Source of the DNA: Acinetobacter brisouisimilis
Lineage (GTDB): Bacteria > Pseudomonadota > Gammaproteobacteria > Pseudomonadales > Moraxellaceae
Direction of reading: 5' to 3'
DNA: 64,000 bases
Assembly: GCF_000368265.1 (NCBI RefSeq)
Contig: NZ_KB851219.1
Location: 1,914,474 to 1,978,473 of the forward strand
This document shows positions 49,087 through 58,957 of the stretch, piece after piece. Numbering within the stretch: position 1 is the stretch's first letter; each line of letters begins with the position of its first letter. The notes under the pieces were generated by a model that saw only the letters and a program-made list of their open reading frames with translations, did no database searches and was not told where the DNA came from. Made by a program: the position numbers and the translations under genes.

Positions 49087-50328
49087 CTAACTTGGATCAC
49101 GAGGAATGCGGGTATAACGATCGACCACCACACTCACCATCATATCGCCTTGTACATTGACAACGGTACGAACGGTATCCAAAATACGATCTATTGGCAG
49201 TAAAATCGCAATGGCTTCGGCAGGTAAACCGACAGACTGTAACACCATAATCATGGTGACCATGCCCGCACTTGGAATACCAGGCGCCCCCAAAGAAGCA
49301 ATCATGGCAGTTAAACAGACAATAATCTGCTGCCCCAAATGCAAATCCAGCCCGATTAAATTGGCAACAAACAATGCTGCTGCCGCTTCGTAAAGCGCCG
49401 TGCCATCCATGTTGAGATGTGAACCGAGCGGAATCACAAAACCTGCAATCTGTGGACGTACACCCAGATTTTCCTGTGCACACTTCATACTCAGTGGCAT
49501 AGTCGCTGAACTGGAACTGGTGGCAAATGCCGTGACCATTGCCAGACGTGCACCTTTGAAAAATTTCCACGGCGACATTTTGCCAAAAACCCACAGTAAC
49601 AGCGGCAAGACCACAATGCCATGAAACAAGGTGGTGCCCGTCACCACCGCAGCAAATTCTGCCAAACGGCTCAGTACCGACAAATCTTCTTTGGCAATCA
49701 GTTTAGCCAGCAGCGCCAAAATTCCAATTGGCGCAAGCTTCATCAGCCAGCCCACCAGCATCATCACCAGTTCAAAAAACTCATGACTTAAACGGCGAAT
49801 CCCCGCAAAGCGCTCGCCACCATACACCAGTGCCAGACCAATCAGCATGGAAAAAATCACCACTGACAAGACATTGCCATCGCTAAAGGCTTTAAATGGG
49901 TTAATCAGGGTATTTTGGACAAAGTTCACCAAAAATGAGGAAGCATCCAGATTTTGTGCTGTAGGTGGATGCTGCTGCATCGCGGTTTGGAACAGGGCAA
50001 CATTTAGCCCCTTGCCCACTTCAAATAAATGCGCACCAAGTAAGCCGAGAAATAACGACAGACTCATGGTCGTCAAACTACAGAGCAAGGTAATTTTCCA
50101 GACCCTGCCCAGTTGATGCCCCGACTCCAGACTGGCAACCCCGATCACAATCGAAGAAAATACCAGTGGGACAAGCAACATTTTCAGGAAACCAATAAAA
50201 ATACCACTGACTATGCCCAGTACATATAAGCTGCCATTAAAGAATGTCGTATCTGGATAAAACCGCAGCAACAAACCATAGGCAATGCCTATCAAGGCTG
50301 CAATAAAAATCTTGGTATTTAAACTCAT
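49087..50328 (-). CDS. Dicarboxylate/amino acid:cation symporter, DAACS family
   Basis: Secondary transporter of 413 aa with the elevator-type fold. Marks: SGIFIGFLKMLLVPLVFSSIV in the N half, hairpin 1 AFATSSSSATMPLS with the serine-rich loop, GSHLNMDGTALYE with the Na+-binding NMDGT, and hairpin 2 ASLGAPGIPSAG. Imports glutamate, aspartate or C4-dicarboxylates with Na+ or H+. Which substrate cannot be told. Single gene. Confidence 0.92.
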   Translation of the reverse strand: MSLNTKIFIAALIGIAYGLLLRFYPDTTFFNGSLYVLGIVSGIFIGFLKMLLVPLVFSSIVIGVASLESGHQLGRVWKITLLCSLTTMSLSLFLGLLGAHLFEVGKGLNVALFQTAMQQHPPTAQNLDASSFLVNFVQNTLINPFKAFSDGNVLSVVIFSMLIGLALVYGGERFAGIRRLSHEFFELVMMLVGWLMKLAPIGILALLAKLIAKEDLSVLSRLAEFAAVVTGTTLFHGIVVLPLLLWVFGKMSPWKFFKGARLAMVTAFATSSSSATMPLSMKCAQENLGVRPQIAGFVIPLGSHLNMDGTALYEAAAALFVANLIGLDLHLGQQIIVCLTAMIASLGAPGIPSAGMVTMIMVLQSVGLPAEAIAILLPIDRILDTVRTVVNVQGDMMVSVVVDRYTRIPRDPS

Positions 50329-50460
50329 CTTGCCTCGGTTCTTATTTTAAGCGATTGAGTACTATGGCATGGCAAAGATATGGAATCGAGTGCTATTTTA
50401 AATATGTAAATCAGGTTTAGGACAAAAGCTAAGGCAAATTTTTACCTTAGCCTGCTGATT

Positions 50461-51339
50461 TTATTGCGTTTCAATTTCACGTAAACGCATCAAGCCTTCT
50501 TGTACCGTGCTACAGACCAACTCACCATTTTGCCACATACGCCCAAAGTTCAGACCACGTGAGCTGGCACTGACGGTTGCTTCCATCTCATACAGTATCC
50601 AGTCATCCGCACGCAGTGGTTTATGGAAATAAATCGCATGGTCGATACTGGCACACTGCAAACTCGGCGATAGATAATTTAAGCCGTGTGGGCGTAATGC
50701 CGTGGTCATGAGGGTAAAATCTGAATAAAACGCCACAATCGACTGATGCAAGGCAATGCTGTCTTGTTCTGCCTTAATTTGCTCATGAGTACGCACATAA
50801 TGTGAATAATGTGGAAGCTGTGGCTGCGGGCGAAATGGATTTTGAATGTCTTCGACGGGACGCAGCTCGACATGACGATCGCGCATAAAACTGTTACGCA
50901 CATTTTCAGGCACAAATTCCAGCAAACCTTGCTTAATCTGCTTTTCATTTTGCAGAGTGTCAGGTGCAGGCACATCTGGTGCATGACGCTGATAGTTTAA
51001 GCCTTCTTCTGGTGTGGTAAACGACACCATAGCGGTAAAAATAGTGCGTCCATGCTGAATCGCACGTACCTGACGGCTAACAAAACTCTTACCGTCACGT
51101 AAACGATCCACTTCATAAATAATAGGTGCTTCGACATCTCCGCCAAACAGAAAGTAAGCATGCAACGAATGTGCAGGGCGATCGGTAGTATACGATGCTG
51201 CACGCAATGCCTGCCCCAACACCTGACCACCAAAGACGCGTTTACCAACCAGATTACGGCTCTGCCCACGATAAATATTTTCTTCAAGTTTTTCTAAACT
51301 GAGCAAATCAATTAATTCTTGGGTGAGTGTCATCATCAA
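50461..51339 (-). CDS. tesB: Acyl-CoA thioesterase II
   Basis: Double-hotdog thioesterase of 292 aa that hydrolyses medium and long acyl-CoA in the cytoplasm. Marks: LEENIYRGQSRNLVGKRVFGGQVLGQAL at the start, HSLHAYFLFGGD, SFVSRQVRAIQHGRTIFTA and, in the second hotdog, SLQCASIDHAIYFHKPLRADDW. Three ATGs in a row begin the gene; AGGT lies just upstream of them and the first is used here. Confidence 0.93.
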   Translation of the reverse strand: MMMTLTQELIDLLSLEKLEENIYRGQSRNLVGKRVFGGQVLGQALRAASYTTDRPAHSLHAYFLFGGDVEAPIIYEVDRLRDGKSFVSRQVRAIQHGRTIFTAMVSFTTPEEGLNYQRHAPDVPAPDTLQNEKQIKQGLLEFVPENVRNSFMRDRHVELRPVEDIQNPFRPQPQLPHYSHYVRTHEQIKAEQDSIALHQSIVAFYSDFTLMTTALRPHGLNYLSPSLQCASIDHAIYFHKPLRADDWILYEMEATVSASSRGLNFGRMWQNGELVCSTVQEGLMRLREIETQ

Positions 51340-51640
51340 TTACCTAACTAAGCGGTTTTTAGGACCATAAAAATCTACTGATTATTTTGCCACAATCCCA
51401 AACAATGGCACGGGTAGAGATATAATTTAGTGAGTTTTATACAACCAAACCACAAGAAAAACCCATAAGATCAATATTTTTCTGATTTCAATGACATGAA
51501 ACTACGTTTTTTCAACGTAATTTGTGCGCAAAGCCCGACATTTTGGTTAAAATTGGCGAAAGGTTCGATTTGTTCCATCTCATCACCCTTCATCCTGTTT
51601 GTTTTTATCACTTTGCCTTTGTGTTGAAGTAGGAGTTTCT
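51340..51640. other. Spacer between tesB and plsB
   Basis: About 300 bp between divergent genes that must contain both promoters. I see AT-rich -10-like stretches but no operator, hairpin or small gene that I can support. Confidence 0.4.
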
Positions 51641-54217
51641 ATGTCCAAGAATAGTTTTGGTCAGATGTACCGTAGACTATCAAGCAAAATTATTGATCTT
51701 GTGGTGACTCCACATGTTCTTGGCGATGTTCCACCGACTTCTGCTGTATCCACAGAAAGTGGCGAAGTTGCGGCTCAACCGCAAAAGATTGTTTGCTATG
51801 TCTTGCAAAATTACTCACGCAGTAATGCGCTGGTGGTCGATAGTGAAACCCGCAGACTCAAATTACCGCCTGCATTAGAACCCTTACAATTGGGCAATAC
51901 AGCGGAAAAAAGCTCGGTGTTCTTTTTACAGCAACCAGACCATAACTATTTGCTCAATGCCAGTGCGCCAACCTTACCCCCACGCCTATTGCGCATGATT
52001 GAAATGCTTGAGCAACAGCCTGAGCTGGACATTCAGTTAGTGCCTGTGACCATTTTGTGGGGGCGGTCACCAGACAAAGAAGATTCTTTATTTAAACTGC
52101 TGTTTACTGATACATGGGCCACACCAAGTACACTCAAGCAGTTGATTAATATCGGGGTGCATGGTCGCCAGTCCTTTATTGAATTTCATCCTGAACAGTC
52201 GTTACGTGAACTGGTTAACTTTGCCAAAGAGCAACGTCCGAACCTGTCACCTGCAACATATATCATTAATCAACTGAATCAATATCTTGATCGCCAACGT
52301 GAAGCCGTACTTGGCCCTGACTTGTCAGATCGTCGTAACGTGATGCAGTCTTTGGTCAAGGCACCCGATGTTCAAGAAGCCATTCGCCGTGAAAGTATTC
52401 GTGGCAAAATCAGCATGTTTGAAGCTGAGCGCCGTGCTATTGGCTATGTCAATGAAATCGTATCGGATTATTCTTATTCAACCGTACGCTTTGCCGATAT
52501 GGCACTGACCCGCCTGTGGACACAGCTTTATGATGGCGTTGAGGTACACAATTTCAACACGGTACGTGAACTGGCAAAAGACTATGAAGTCGTCTATACC
52601 CCATGTCACCGTAGTCACATCGACTATTTATTGCTGTCTTATATTATTCATCGTCGTGGCTTGATGGTACCGTACATTGCTGCGGGCGATAACCTGAATC
52701 TGCCTTTTGTCGGTCAACTATTACGTGGTGGTGGTGCGTTCTTTATTCGCCGTTCTTTCCGCGGAAATGGATTATATACTACTGTATTTAAAGAATATTT
52801 ATATAGTATCGTATCGCGAAATACACCACTAGAATACTTCATTGAAGGTGGGCGCTCTCGTACGGGACGTTTGCTACCGCCAAAAACAGGCATGCTTGCG
52901 ATGACAGTACACAGTCATTTGCGCAGTACCAGCAACAAACCGATTGTGTTTATTCCGACATATATTGGCTATGAACGCCTCATGGAAGGTTCAACCTATA
53001 TTGGCGAAATGCAGGGTAAACCAAAAGAAGCCGAGTCGCTGATTGGGATTGTCAAAACCTTGCGTAAAATCGAGCGCATTTTCGGTAAGGTACATGTTAA
53101 CTTTGGAGAACCTGTATTTTTGAATGACCTGCTCAAAGCGCACAATGCTGACCAGATTCGTATTGAAAAGAATGATGAGCCAATTCCTGCTGTGGTGTCG
53201 GATGCAGTCACCAGTTCCGCTCATGCGATCTTGGAAAAAATTAACAATGCGGTGGTGATCAATCCTGTTTCACTATTGTCACTGATTTTACTGGCAAATG
53301 ATAAACACACTCTCGATGAAGAACTGTTTATTAAACAGCTTGATACCTATCGTCATCTGGCAACTCGATTGCCTTACGATGCGCGCAGTGAAGTCACCTC
53401 TTTGTCAGGCAAAGAGATGATCAGTTATGGTCTGAAACTCAAATTGCTCAAACGTGTGCAACATGCACTTGGCGATATTATTACCGTAGAAGACAACCAA
53501 GCGGTATTGTTGACTTACTTCCGCAATAACGTTTTGCATGCCTTTGTCTTGCCATCACTGATTGCATCTTTGGTAGAACTCAACGGCAAAATCAGCCGCG
53601 AAGATTTAGGCAATGTGATTTGTACGCTGTATCCATTCTTAAAAGCTGAACTGTTTATGAAATGGGATGTATCGGAGCTGAATCAACCCATTCAGGCCTA
53701 TACCGATGCCATGATTCAAGCGGGTCTGATCTCAAGCAATGCTCAGGGTGACTTGCATAGCCCAACACCAAATTCGGAAGCGCATAATCAATTGGTGCTG
53801 ATGATGGCACCTGTCAAACAAAGTCTGGAACGTTACTACATGACTTTGGCGCTAATCACGCAACGCGGCTCAGGCAATATTTCAGCAAAACAGGTTGAAG
53901 ATTTGAGTCACTTACTCGGGCAGCGTTTGTCAGTGCTATTTGAATTCAATTCACCAGAGTTCTTTGATAAGGCATTATTCCAAAGCTTCCTCAAAGTGTT
54001 GACTCAGCAAAACTATATTAAAACCAATGAACAAGGCTTCTTGGAATACGACGAAAACTTTAGTCGTGTTGCTCAGTATGCCAACTTGGTCTTGGACGAT
54101 GCCACTCGTCAAATGCTGCGCCACATCACCACTTTTAGCGATGATGAGTTACAGCAAGCCTTGGCAGCGATGGCAGAGCACAATGCCAAACGCCGTTCAA
54201 AACGTAAGAAAAAATAA
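51641..54217 (+). CDS. plsB: Glycerol-3-phosphate acyltransferase
   Basis: Inner-membrane enzyme (858 aa) that puts the first acyl chain on glycerol 3-phosphate. The acyltransferase blocks are visible: YTPCHRSHIDYLLLSY (HX4D), GGGAFFIRRSF, FIEGGRSRTGRLLPPKTG and IVFIPTYIGYERL. The protein ends in a lysine/arginine-rich tail. The start at 51641 (MSKNSFGQMYRR) has AGGAG upstream; a longer frame from 51599 begins with an unlikely Cys-rich stretch. Single gene with its own terminator. Confidence 0.95.
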   Translation: MSKNSFGQMYRRLSSKIIDLVVTPHVLGDVPPTSAVSTESGEVAAQPQKIVCYVLQNYSRSNALVVDSETRRLKLPPALEPLQLGNTAEKSSVFFLQQPDHNYLLNASAPTLPPRLLRMIEMLEQQPELDIQLVPVTILWGRSPDKEDSLFKLLFTDTWATPSTLKQLINIGVHGRQSFIEFHPEQSLRELVNFAKEQRPNLSPATYIINQLNQYLDRQREAVLGPDLSDRRNVMQSLVKAPDVQEAIRRESIRGKISMFEAERRAIGYVNEIVSDYSYSTVRFADMALTRLWTQLYDGVEVHNFNTVRELAKDYEVVYTPCHRSHIDYLLLSYIIHRRGLMVPYIAAGDNLNLPFVGQLLRGGGAFFIRRSFRGNGLYTTVFKEYLYSIVSRNTPLEYFIEGGRSRTGRLLPPKTGMLAMTVHSHLRSTSNKPIVFIPTYIGYERLMEGSTYIGEMQGKPKEAESLIGIVKTLRKIERIFGKVHVNFGEPVFLNDLLKAHNADQIRIEKNDEPIPAVVSDAVTSSAHAILEKINNAVVINPVSLLSLILLANDKHTLDEELFIKQLDTYRHLATRLPYDARSEVTSLSGKEMISYGLKLKLLKRVQHALGDIITVEDNQAVLLTYFRNNVLHAFVLPSLIASLVELNGKISREDLGNVICTLYPFLKAELFMKWDVSELNQPIQAYTDAMIQAGLISSNAQGDLHSPTPNSEAHNQLVLMMAPVKQSLERYYMTLALITQRGSGNISAKQVEDLSHLLGQRLSVLFEFNSPEFFDKALFQSFLKVLTQQNYIKTNEQGFLEYDENFSRVAQYANLVLDDATRQMLRHITTFSDDELQQALAAMAEHNAKRRSKRKKK

Positions 54218-54251
54218 GCCTTCGAACTTCAAAAAACCGCATTTTTGAATT

Positions 54252-54279
54252 AGTGCCAGTCAGTTAGTTGACTGGCACT
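54252..54279 (+). terminator. plsB terminator
   Basis: Perfect 11-bp stem AGTGCCAGTCA/TGACTGGCACT with loop GTTAGT, then a T-rich tract. Confidence 0.9.
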
Positions 54280-54625
54280 TTTCATTTTAAATTCATCACA
54301 TTATTTGATACACGGATACGTCATCCACAATTGTTTGAGGCAGGACTAGATTAATAAATTGTTGTTTTTGCGATTTATTTTATTATTGCTTATAGTGAAC
54401 GAGTTTTGTGGTGAGGAGCATTGCTCCGCAAGATGGTTTTCCTTGCGAAGCTTGGCTTCTCATTTGCCGAAACAAAAGTAGTGAGGAGCTCTAAGAATTG
54501 GACTTAAAACGATAAGATGCCATTTTAATTTTATAAGAACCAACTAAAGCATTTATTCTTCACCGCTGTAACTGCCAAATGTCAAATCTTTGAGTTCATT
54601 TTTACATCTTTTCAAATAAATTAAT
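54280..54625. other. Intergenic region with a possible decayed repeat
   Basis: About 345 bp without a supported gene. At 54411-54511 the plus strand reads as an open, unusually ordered stretch (RSIAPQDGFPCEAWLLICRNKSSEEL) with GGAGC repeats at its two ends. It may be a dispersed repeat or gene remnant. I see no second copy in the window. Confidence 0.3.
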
Positions 54626-55441
54626 TCATCGTGGCTGCTGTGCCAACAACGCTGCATAATCTTGAAAACAATCGGCATGCTGCAACTGAAAACCACTCTG
54701 CTGCAAGCGTGTTGCATACAGGCGCTTACCCGAAACTTGCTCAGGCTGTTGTACGGTTAAATGCAGCAAACCCAATTGTTGCTGAAACCATGCAATCACT
54801 TCATGCAATCGAATCGGCTGAGGATTGGTAACGATATAACTTGGCTGATGTTGTTTTAACTGGGTCAGGTACGCCAAAAAACCTGCCAAATCATCCGCAT
54901 GAATACGGTTACTCCAGTGGGTATTTGGATAAATTCGGGTATTCTGTGCCAACTTGCACATCCTCGCGACACTGTCTCCATAAATTCCGCTTGGACGAAT
55001 GATGATACTCTGTTCAGGGTATGCTTTCTGCCAGCGCAGCTCCATTTCCCGCAGTAAATGCCCCTGCTCATCACTCGGTTGGATTAAACTATCATCATCA
55101 ATACTTTCTCCCGCATTTTCGCCATAAACACGGGTAGAAGACACCACCACCACTTTTTTGACAGGATGTGAGCGTAGCGCTGCCACAATTGGCGCAACCG
55201 AATCGACATAAGTCTGCTGATAACCCTCAACACTACTCTGTTCAGGGCTAAGCAACACATACACCCAGTCAATCGGGGCGAAGGTTGATAAATCTAAATG
55301 ATGAACATCTTGAACATAATGCTGGGCAAACGGATCGGTTTTCGGGCTGCGACTAATTGTGCTAATCTGGTGTCCTTGCGCAAATAGCTGTTTTGCAACG
55401 CGTTGAGATGTTTTACCATAACCAATAAATACAATATGCAT
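54626..55441 (-). CDS. NAD(P)-binding epimerase-like protein, YeeZ type
   Basis: A 271-aa extended-SDR/Rossmann protein. It starts MHIVFIGYGKTSQRVAKQL with a GxGxxS-type loop, has VVVVSSTRVYGENAGE (an SST...YG pattern) and SIIIRPSGIYGD, then a C-terminal substrate half. The YxxxK pair of true epimerases is not clear, so the function is uncertain. The start at 55441 is set by the first strand; the frame extends to 55513 but would overlap recG. Divergent from recG with about 23 bp between starts. Confidence 0.82.
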   Translation of the reverse strand: MHIVFIGYGKTSQRVAKQLFAQGHQISTISRSPKTDPFAQHYVQDVHHLDLSTFAPIDWVYVLLSPEQSSVEGYQQTYVDSVAPIVAALRSHPVKKVVVVSSTRVYGENAGESIDDDSLIQPSDEQGHLLREMELRWQKAYPEQSIIIRPSGIYGDSVARMCKLAQNTRIYPNTHWSNRIHADDLAGFLAYLTQLKQHQPSYIVTNPQPIRLHEVIAWFQQQLGLLHLTVQQPEQVSGKRLYATRLQQSGFQLQHADCFQDYAALLAQQPR

Positions 55442-55464
55442 GACATGACCTAAGCTGGAGGGAC

Positions 55465-57510
55465 ATGGCTTTAATTCATCAATTACAAGGCGTGGGTCAG
55501 GCAACCGCTGCACTCTTGGAAAAACTGAATCTATTCACCACCGACGATTTGCTATTTCACTTACCACGTGACTATGAAGATCGTAGCAGCATTATTGCCA
55601 TGAACCAACTACAAGTTGGACGTAGCTATTTGATCGAGGGTGTGGTGCAATCCGTCGATTTTCCTGCGGGAAAACGTAAGTCCATGGCCGTGGCACTGCA
55701 AGATGATTTTGGCAAAGTCACCTTGCGTTTTTATCATATCTATAAAAACCTGACCAATACCTTACAAGTCGGCAATCGGGTTCGGGTGTTTGGCGAAATC
55801 CGTGTTGGCGCGCGCGGTTTGGAATTGTATCATCCTGAAATTCAGGCGATTCATGCACATACGCCATTACCCAAAACCCAACTGACTGCGATTTATCCCA
55901 GCACCGATGGTTTAACCCAAGCCAAACTACGAGAATATGTCAAACAGGCCTTACAACAGCATAGTGATGCTTTGCCTGAACTGATTCCTAGCCAGTTTTG
56001 CAACGGTTACGCGCTTAAAAACGCACTGTTTTATATTCATGAGCCACCTCTCAGCGCCAACATGCAACAACTGGCACAGGGTTCACATCCTGCACAACAA
56101 CGCCTGATTTTTGAAGAATTGGTGGCACATCAACTGAGTTTGCTTGCACGTCGTGCCTATATTCAGCAAATCCAAGCGCCTGTTCTACCCAGCAGTAAAG
56201 TCCTTGCCAAACAGCTTTTGGCTGGACTGCCGTTTAAAATGACCAATGCACAAAAACGGGTATCTAAAGAAATCGCTGATGACCTAAAACAAAACAAGCC
56301 AATGTTACGTTTAGTACAGGGTGATGTCGGTGCAGGAAAAACACTGGTTGCAGGCATAGCAGCGTGTCATGCTCTCGAAGCCGACTGGCAAGTGGCACTA
56401 ATGGCACCCACTGAAATTCTAGCAGAGCAGCATTATCTGAATTTTAAACGCTGGTTTGAGCCTTTAGGGCTGAATGTGGCATGGCTGTCAGGTAAACAAA
56501 AAGGTAAAGCGCGTAGCGCAGCCGAAGCACAGATTGCCACAGGTGCAGCACAACTGGTCATCGGAACGCATGCCCTGTTTCAGGACAATGTGAAATTTGC
56601 CAAACTCGGGTTGGTGATTATTGATGAGCAACATCGTTTCGGGGTCGATCAGCGTTTGGCTTTGCGTAACAAAGGCGATGCCCTATACACACCACATCAA
56701 CTGGTGATGACCGCTACCCCGATTCCCCGTACACTGGCGATGAGCGCCTACGGTGACTTAGACACCTCGATTATTGACGAACTACCTTCTGGGCGCACCC
56801 CGATTCAAACCGTTGCCATTCCAATCGACCGCCGTGAAGAAGTGCTGCAACGCATTGCCAACAACTGTGCCGAAGGTAAACAAGCCTACTGGGTCTGTAC
56901 CGTGGTTGAACAGTCGGAAACTCTCGATGCCCAAGCAGCTGAAGCGACCTATCTGGAAATTCAGCAACGTTTTCCTGAACTGAAAATTGGTTTGGTGCAT
57001 GGCAAAATGAAAGCCGATGACAAGCAGCGCGTGATGCAGCAGTTCAAAGATAACCAACTGCAACTGTTGATTGCCACGACAGTGATTGAAGTCGGGGTCG
57101 ATGTACCCAATGCTAGCTTGATGATCATTGAAAATGCAGAACGACTGGGTTTATCGCAATTACATCAGTTACGCGGGCGGGTTGGACGTGGCGCTTTAGC
57201 CAGTTTTTGTGTGTTACTTTATAAAACCCCGCTATCAAAAAACGGACATGAACGCCTGTCGATTTTGAGGGAAAGTAATGATGGGTTTGTCATTGCGGAA
57301 AAAGATCTGGAGCTACGCGGGCCTGGTGAAATGCTTGGAACCAAACAAACAGGTGATCTGGGTTTTCGAGTTGCCAAACTGGAGCGCGATGATCATTTGC
57401 TCAATCAAGCCCATGATGTAGCGCAGCAAATCATGCAAAAGTATCCGCAACTGGTTGAACCCCTGCTAAAACGCTGGCTACCTGAGGCACCGCGCTATGC
57501 TTATGTCTAA
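55465..57510 (+). CDS. recG: ATP-dependent DNA helicase RecG
   Basis: Superfamily 2 helicase (681 aa) that rewinds stalled forks and processes branched recombination intermediates. N-terminal wedge with an OB fold (YLIEGVVQSVDFPAGKRKSM), then motifs I GDVGAGKTLVAG, Ia MAPTEILAEQH, II IIDEQHRFGV, III TATPIPRT, V ATTVIEVGVDVPNA and VI QLRGRVGRG, ending with the TRG-type region. GGAGGG precedes the ATG. The 3' end overlaps comF by 14 bp. Confidence 0.96.
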   Translation: MALIHQLQGVGQATAALLEKLNLFTTDDLLFHLPRDYEDRSSIIAMNQLQVGRSYLIEGVVQSVDFPAGKRKSMAVALQDDFGKVTLRFYHIYKNLTNTLQVGNRVRVFGEIRVGARGLELYHPEIQAIHAHTPLPKTQLTAIYPSTDGLTQAKLREYVKQALQQHSDALPELIPSQFCNGYALKNALFYIHEPPLSANMQQLAQGSHPAQQRLIFEELVAHQLSLLARRAYIQQIQAPVLPSSKVLAKQLLAGLPFKMTNAQKRVSKEIADDLKQNKPMLRLVQGDVGAGKTLVAGIAACHALEADWQVALMAPTEILAEQHYLNFKRWFEPLGLNVAWLSGKQKGKARSAAEAQIATGAAQLVIGTHALFQDNVKFAKLGLVIIDEQHRFGVDQRLALRNKGDALYTPHQLVMTATPIPRTLAMSAYGDLDTSIIDELPSGRTPIQTVAIPIDRREEVLQRIANNCAEGKQAYWVCTVVEQSETLDAQAAEATYLEIQQRFPELKIGLVHGKMKADDKQRVMQQFKDNQLQLLIATTVIEVGVDVPNASLMIIENAERLGLSQLHQLRGRVGRGALASFCVLLYKTPLSKNGHERLSILRESNDGFVIAEKDLELRGPGEMLGTKQTGDLGFRVAKLERDDHLLNQAHDVAQQIMQKYPQLVEPLLKRWLPEAPRYAYV

Positions 57511-58120
57511 ATTGTCTCGGCTATTGCAACCTGTGTTGAGCTGTAGCCTGTGCCAAAGTGATCGGGCGACCCAAACTTCTGTGTGTCAGGATTGCTGGCA
57601 ACAGTTGCCATGGCTCAAACAGCATATTCATCGCCAAGAAATGCAAATTCAGGTCGCAGCTTATTATCAATACCCGCTTGATCGGATGATTCAACAGTTC
57701 AAATACGAACAGCAACTGCATTATCTGCCGTTATTTAATCATATGTTGAATCAGCTTAAATTTCCCAAAGTTCAAGCGATTGTTCCCATGCCTATTTCAC
57801 AGCAACGTTTGATCGAACGGGGATATAATCAGGCCTTGCTTTTGGCAGAGCATTTAGCCAAACGACTGAATGTCCCAATCTGGCAACCCATTCTACGGCA
57901 AGATCAACAACATCAGAAAGGTTTGAACCGGCTGGAACGACTCAGCAATATTGAACAGCAGTTCGTGATTCAAGTCCCCAGTAAAGTACGTTACCGCCGC
58001 GTGCTGATTGTGGATGATGTCATCACGACGGGTAGCTCAATTCAGGCATTGCATACAAAATTACAGCAACTCGGTTGCCAGCAGATTTATGCAGTTTGCC
58101 TCGCAAACCCCAAAGCTTAA
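57497..58120 (+). CDS. comF: ComF-family phosphoribosyltransferase-like protein
   Basis: A 207-aa ComF/GntX protein. N-terminal zinc-type cysteines (CSLCQSDRATQTSVCQDCW), then a PRT fold with QAIVPMPISQQRLIERGYNQALLLA and the PRPP loop VLIVDDVITTGSSI. Members take part in DNA uptake in naturally competent bacteria, a trait of many Acinetobacter. A second ATG at 57503 is possible. Overlap with recG suggests co-translation. Confidence 0.9.
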   Translation: MLMSKLSRLLQPVLSCSLCQSDRATQTSVCQDCWQQLPWLKQHIHRQEMQIQVAAYYQYPLDRMIQQFKYEQQLHYLPLFNHMLNQLKFPKVQAIVPMPISQQRLIERGYNQALLLAEHLAKRLNVPIWQPILRQDQQHQKGLNRLERLSNIEQQFVIQVPSKVRYRRVLIVDDVITTGSSIQALHTKLQQLGCQQIYAVCLANPKA

Positions 58121-58220
58121 CGAAACATGGCACCAAGCTGATCAACATTTGGGGTGGCAGCAACTGGATAAATGGATCATGACGAGTCTATTCAAGTAGA
58201 TGACAAGTCATAGCAAGCCG

Positions 58221-58802
58221 TTATGCTACGCTTTCATTCATTCCCCATTTTGGCTGTGGTGGCTGATACTGTTCAAACTGGGTCAATAAAGTTTCAATCT
58301 GATCCGAAATTAACAAGGTATCGGCAAAGCGAGAATGGGTAAAACCTTGTCTGACCGTCGCTTGGATCATGGATAGTAACGGATCGTAAAATCCCATCAC
58401 ATTTAAAAATGCACACGGTTTTAAATGAATTCCTAACTGAGCCCACGTCCATTGTTCAAAAATTTCTTCCAGTGTACCCGCACCTCCAGGTAAGGCAATA
58501 AACCCATCGGCAAGCTCAGACATTTTTGTTTTACGCTCATGCATGTTGCGGACCACATACAATTCGGTTAAATGCGGGTGCGCCAATTCGCGATTTACCA
58601 GCACCTCAGGAATCACACCAATGACTTTTCCACCTGCTTGCAAAGCACTATCAGCAACAACCCCCATTAACCCAGAATGCCCACCACCATAAACCAAAGT
58701 TTTACCTTGTTGGGCAATTTTTTGCCCAACCTGTTGCGCAGTTTCTACAAAAATTGAATCTTTACCTGCTTTAGAGCCACAAAAGATTGCGATTGAATTC
58801 AT
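58221..58802 (-). CDS. LOG-family protein (cytokinin riboside monophosphate phosphoribohydrolase-like)
   Basis: A 193-aa Rossmann-like LOG protein with the family motif GGAGTLEEIFE preceded by FIALP, and an N-terminal SIAIFCGSKAG. Also VYGGGHSGLMG. Members cleave nucleoside 5'-monophosphates to base and ribose 5-phosphate; the bacterial role is often unclear. Convergent with comF and divergent from corA. Confidence 0.9.
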   Translation of the reverse strand: MNSIAIFCGSKAGKDSIFVETAQQVGQKIAQQGKTLVYGGGHSGLMGVVADSALQAGGKVIGVIPEVLVNRELAHPHLTELYVVRNMHERKTKMSELADGFIALPGGAGTLEEIFEQWTWAQLGIHLKPCAFLNVMGFYDPLLSMIQATVRQGFTHSRFADTLLISDQIETLLTQFEQYQPPQPKWGMNESVA

Positions 58803-58957
58803 AAAATTGACCTACTATTGATCTGTCATGTATTAAAAATAAACTAAAGCGAATTTTTTTTAGCAAAATAACGAACTGATCAGTGTTTTTCCGCAATTCC
58901 TTGTCTAAAATACACCCACCGTTTTACCCCCGACCTATCCAAGGGAGAAAGACACCG

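Noticed and set aside
48870..49133. Minus-strand frame in the spacer after the symporter gene
   Set aside because: It overlaps the symporter 3' end and its terminator-like hairpin and has random composition.
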